Shown: positions 4,293-5,893 of the stretch, piece after piece
How positions within the stretch are numbered: position 1 is the stretch's first letter
Layout: each line of letters opens with the position of its first letter
Source: Bacteroidaceae bacterium
Lineage (GTDB): Bacteria > Bacteroidota > Bacteroidia > Bacteroidales > Bacteroidaceae
Assembly (NCBI GenBank): GCA_021443405.1
Contig: JABUUA010000031.1
Location: 25,932 to 31,824 of the forward strand
DNA: 5,893 nucleotides
Direction of reading: 5' to 3'
Program-made: the position numbers and the translations under genes
The notes under the pieces: generated by a model
The model's input: only the letters and a program-made list of their open reading frames with translations
Told to the model about the DNA's origin: nothing
Database searches by the model: none

Positions 4293-5893
4293 TTATTTCA
4301 CAATTTTCTGGTTGTTAATGATGAAGATGCCCTTCTGGTCGGCAGAACGGTTGACAACACGTCGGCCCGACAAGTCATACATCTGCTGCGACGCGCTGCG
4401 GTCGGCGGCATGATGGATGGAAGTCTCCAGGTCGCTGAGAGAGAACAGACAATTCTTGGCCTCGGCGCTGCTCGCTGTCGAAGGCAGGTAGGCCTTGCCG
4501 GCGCCGAGCGTCTTGCCAGTGCTGTACTTATAGAAACCGGTGTTCGTGAGCGAGGCGTTGCAACTCAGCACATAGATGTGGTCCGCGTTGCCGCAGAGGT
4601 CTGCGACGGGAGTGTCCACCGCAACGCCCTTCAGCAGATTCTGCTTGTAGAGGGCGGCGCCGCGCTCGCTGCCGTTCTTCGCATAGGTGACAAGGTCTTC
4701 GGCCCCGATGGCTTTCGGGTTCTTGGTTTTCAGTATCACGGCCTGGCCGGCATCGATGACGCGGTCCGTGATTTCTTCGAGATGGACGGAACCGCCCGCG
4801 GCACTCGTCACCACATAGACCGTGCACCACGATGGAGCCTTGACGTTGAACTTCTCGTTATAGAAAGTGGCATAGCCCTCGAGAGCTCCGTGGAAGGGAA
4901 CGGGCGTCCTTGAGGTCAGGAGAAGTTCGTCAGCCTCGTTGCTGATGTTGAGGACGAAGTGGTTGGCGTCGTTGTCGATAGCACTAATGACGACAGCGCC
5001 ATTCTGCAACACGGACTTTCCGTTCATCAACTTCAGCACACCGTCTTCAAATACATAATCGCCGCCATAGCCATCAGGTTCCGTATCGCCACTTATTCCA
5101 CCAAAAATCAATTCCACCTTACCACTTTTCTCCCAGTGCGTTGTATTATTGACCTCCACGCCGTTAGCGACGTACAGATTACTCATGGAGTGAAGTTCCG
5201 TGGCGGGGAAGTCGGTCTTCACCGCATAGACGCCGGCGGGCAACAACTTGTGGGCGAGAAGGTCCACTCGCCGCATCTTCGTGTCGTAGGCTGTCTGGTC
5301 CAGTTTCTTGCCCTCCGTGGTGAGAATATCATCCAGCCTGTTGGATGTTGAATTGAAGTCAAAATCATTGTTGTGCATCACATACACTTCGGCATTGGCG
5401 CCGAAGTAGTAGGAATCCCACTGGAAGGGGAAGTACATGACTTCGACCTGCCCCTTGGAAACTGTGTGAGGAATCGAGGCATGTTCGTAGATTCCCGAAG
5501 GTTTTTCTTCGCCAATGTAGTCGTTGCTGCGCCGGAACGGGCGATGGAAGAATTTCGACCACGGCAAGTTGTTGAAATCCACCCATCTGATGTTGGTGTC
5601 GTAGGTGGAATAGAGCGCGGTGTTCGCGTAAGCCTCTTCACTGAATACATCCGCTGTGCCGGCGGGGGTGTCGCCATTGGAGTTGAAGGTTATCTCCTGA
5701 ATGCTGTTGCAGTTGGCAAACGCGGCTTCGCCCACCTTGAACTGACCATTTGCGATGACCATGTTCTCAAGACCGGCGCATTCGGCAAAGGCCTCTTTCC
5801 CAACCGCGATGGGACCTTGGAAAACAAGGGTGTTCAGCGACTTCGCACCGTAGAAAGCGCGTTCTCCCACAGTCTGCATCGTCGGCGGCAACA
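4293..5893 (-). CDS. BspA-like leucine-rich-repeat surface protein with T9SS-type C-terminal tail, 5'-truncated
   Basis: The frame is open to the window edge. Its first in-window codon (5889-5891) is TTG, read as Leu in the LRR consensus L-P-P-T, so the real start lies outside. Counting that codon as residue 1, residues 8-70 hold three repeats of about 22-23 residues: V-G-E-R-A-F, V-G-K-E-A-F, V-G-E-A-A-F, each followed by C/A-x-x-L/I and a short strand. This is the LRR_5/BspA type. The repeat block closes at E-E-A-Y-A-N-T-A-L-Y (85-94). Residues 150-485 contain two related beta-rich modules (see findings); the second has G-Y-A-T-F-Y (339-344), A-G-Q-A-V-I-L-K (381-388) and G-F-Y-K-Y-S plus G-K-A-Y-L-P (452-470), a pattern common in secreted Prevotella proteins. 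Residues 503-532 (M-Y-D-L-S-G-R-R-V, K-G-I-F-I-I-N) form a T9SS type A-like sorting tail. BspA proteins bind host matrix proteins or other bacteria in some species; here the ligand is unknown. It is the first visible gene of the four-gene cluster. Confidence 0.86.
   Translation of the reverse strand, partial: LPPTMQTVGERAFYGAKSLNTLVFQGPIAVGKEAFAECAGLENMVIANGQFKVGEAAFANCNSIQEITFNSNGDTPAGTADVFSEEAYANTALYSTYDTNIRWVDFNNLPWSKFFHRPFRRSNDYIGEEKPSGIYEHASIPHTVSKGQVEVMYFPFQWDSYYFGANAEVYVMHNNDFDFNSTSNRLDDILTTEGKKLDQTAYDTKMRRVDLLAHKLLPAGVYAVKTDFPATELHSMSNLYVANGVEVNNTTHWEKSGKVELIFGGISGDTEPDGYGGDYVFEDGVLKLMNGKSVLQNGAVVISAIDNDANHFVLNISNEADELLLTSRTPVPFHGALEGYATFYNEKFNVKAPSWCTVYVVTSAAGGSVHLEEITDRVIDAGQAVILKTKNPKAIGAEDLVTYAKNGSERGAALYKQNLLKGVAVDTPVADLCGNADHIYVLSCNASLTNTGFYKYSTGKTLGAGKAYLPSTASSAEAKNCLFSLSDLETSIHHAADRSASQQMYDLSGRRVVNRSADQKGIFIINNQKIVK

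Noticed and set aside
4194..4913. Open frame of 239 codons on the plus strand across the LRR-hydrolase junction
   Set aside because: It runs antisense across two well-supported genes and shows only low-complexity Ala/Val/Arg/Gly content.
5889..5891. TTG as the start codon of the LRR protein
   Set aside because: The codon falls within an LRR consensus (L-P-P-T before V-G-E-R-A-F), there is no signal peptide after it, and the frame is open to the window edge. The gene is simply cut.
1..5893. tRNA, rRNA, CRISPR array, transposase or attachment site
   Set aside because: No cloverleaf-like sequence, no regularly spaced repeats and no transposase or integrase motifs were seen on either strand.

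Overview
The window looks like a chromosomal piece of a Bacteroidales bacterium, most likely Prevotella or a close relative. The reasons are the CotH subfamily with a T9SS-type C-terminal tail, a BspA-type leucine-rich-repeat protein with the Gly-Arg-Arg-Val / Lys-Gly-Ile tail common in Prevotella, a lipoprotein signal followed by acidic residues, A-rich translation starts without Shine-Dalgarno sequences, and a short 'K-x-Y-x-K-P' protein of a kind often seen in these genomes. The genus is inferred from protein style, not from a marker gene.

Layout. Positions 1-1126 (+) hold the 3' part of a CotH-family secreted protein, cut by the left edge. A 94-base G/C-run-rich gap (1127-1220) separates it from four genes that all read leftward on the minus strand. 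In transcription order these are: a BspA-like LRR surface protein (4293-5893, 5' end outside the window); a secreted alpha/beta hydrolase with a type I signal peptide (2741-4288); a small cysteine-containing protein (2556-2741); and a lipoprotein alpha/beta hydrolase (1221-2501). The gaps are 4 nt, a 1-nt stop/start overlap (TAATG) and 54 nt, so the four genes are probably one transcript whose promoter lies to the right of the window.

How the genes may work together. Every large product carries an export signal or a surface-sorting tail, so the locus encodes envelope or extracellular functions. The two hydrolases are diverged paralogues: they share the nucleophile elbow, the acid and His regions, several flanking motifs and a Cys pair with identical 17-residue spacing. 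One is predicted to be soluble in the periplasm or secreted, the other lipid-anchored and possibly surface-exposed. The LRR protein could act as an adhesin or binding partner, but no substrate can be read from the sequence. The most unusual element is the small protein inserted between the hydrolase paralogues and coupled to the upstream one. Also notable are an internal duplication in the LRR protein, a 15-bp tandem repeat just upstream of the lipoprotein gene, and a strong hairpin spanning the CotH stop codon.

I see no RNA genes, CRISPR array, transposase or clear mobile element. Nothing here proves a new system; the four-gene surface cassette is the best candidate for follow-up.
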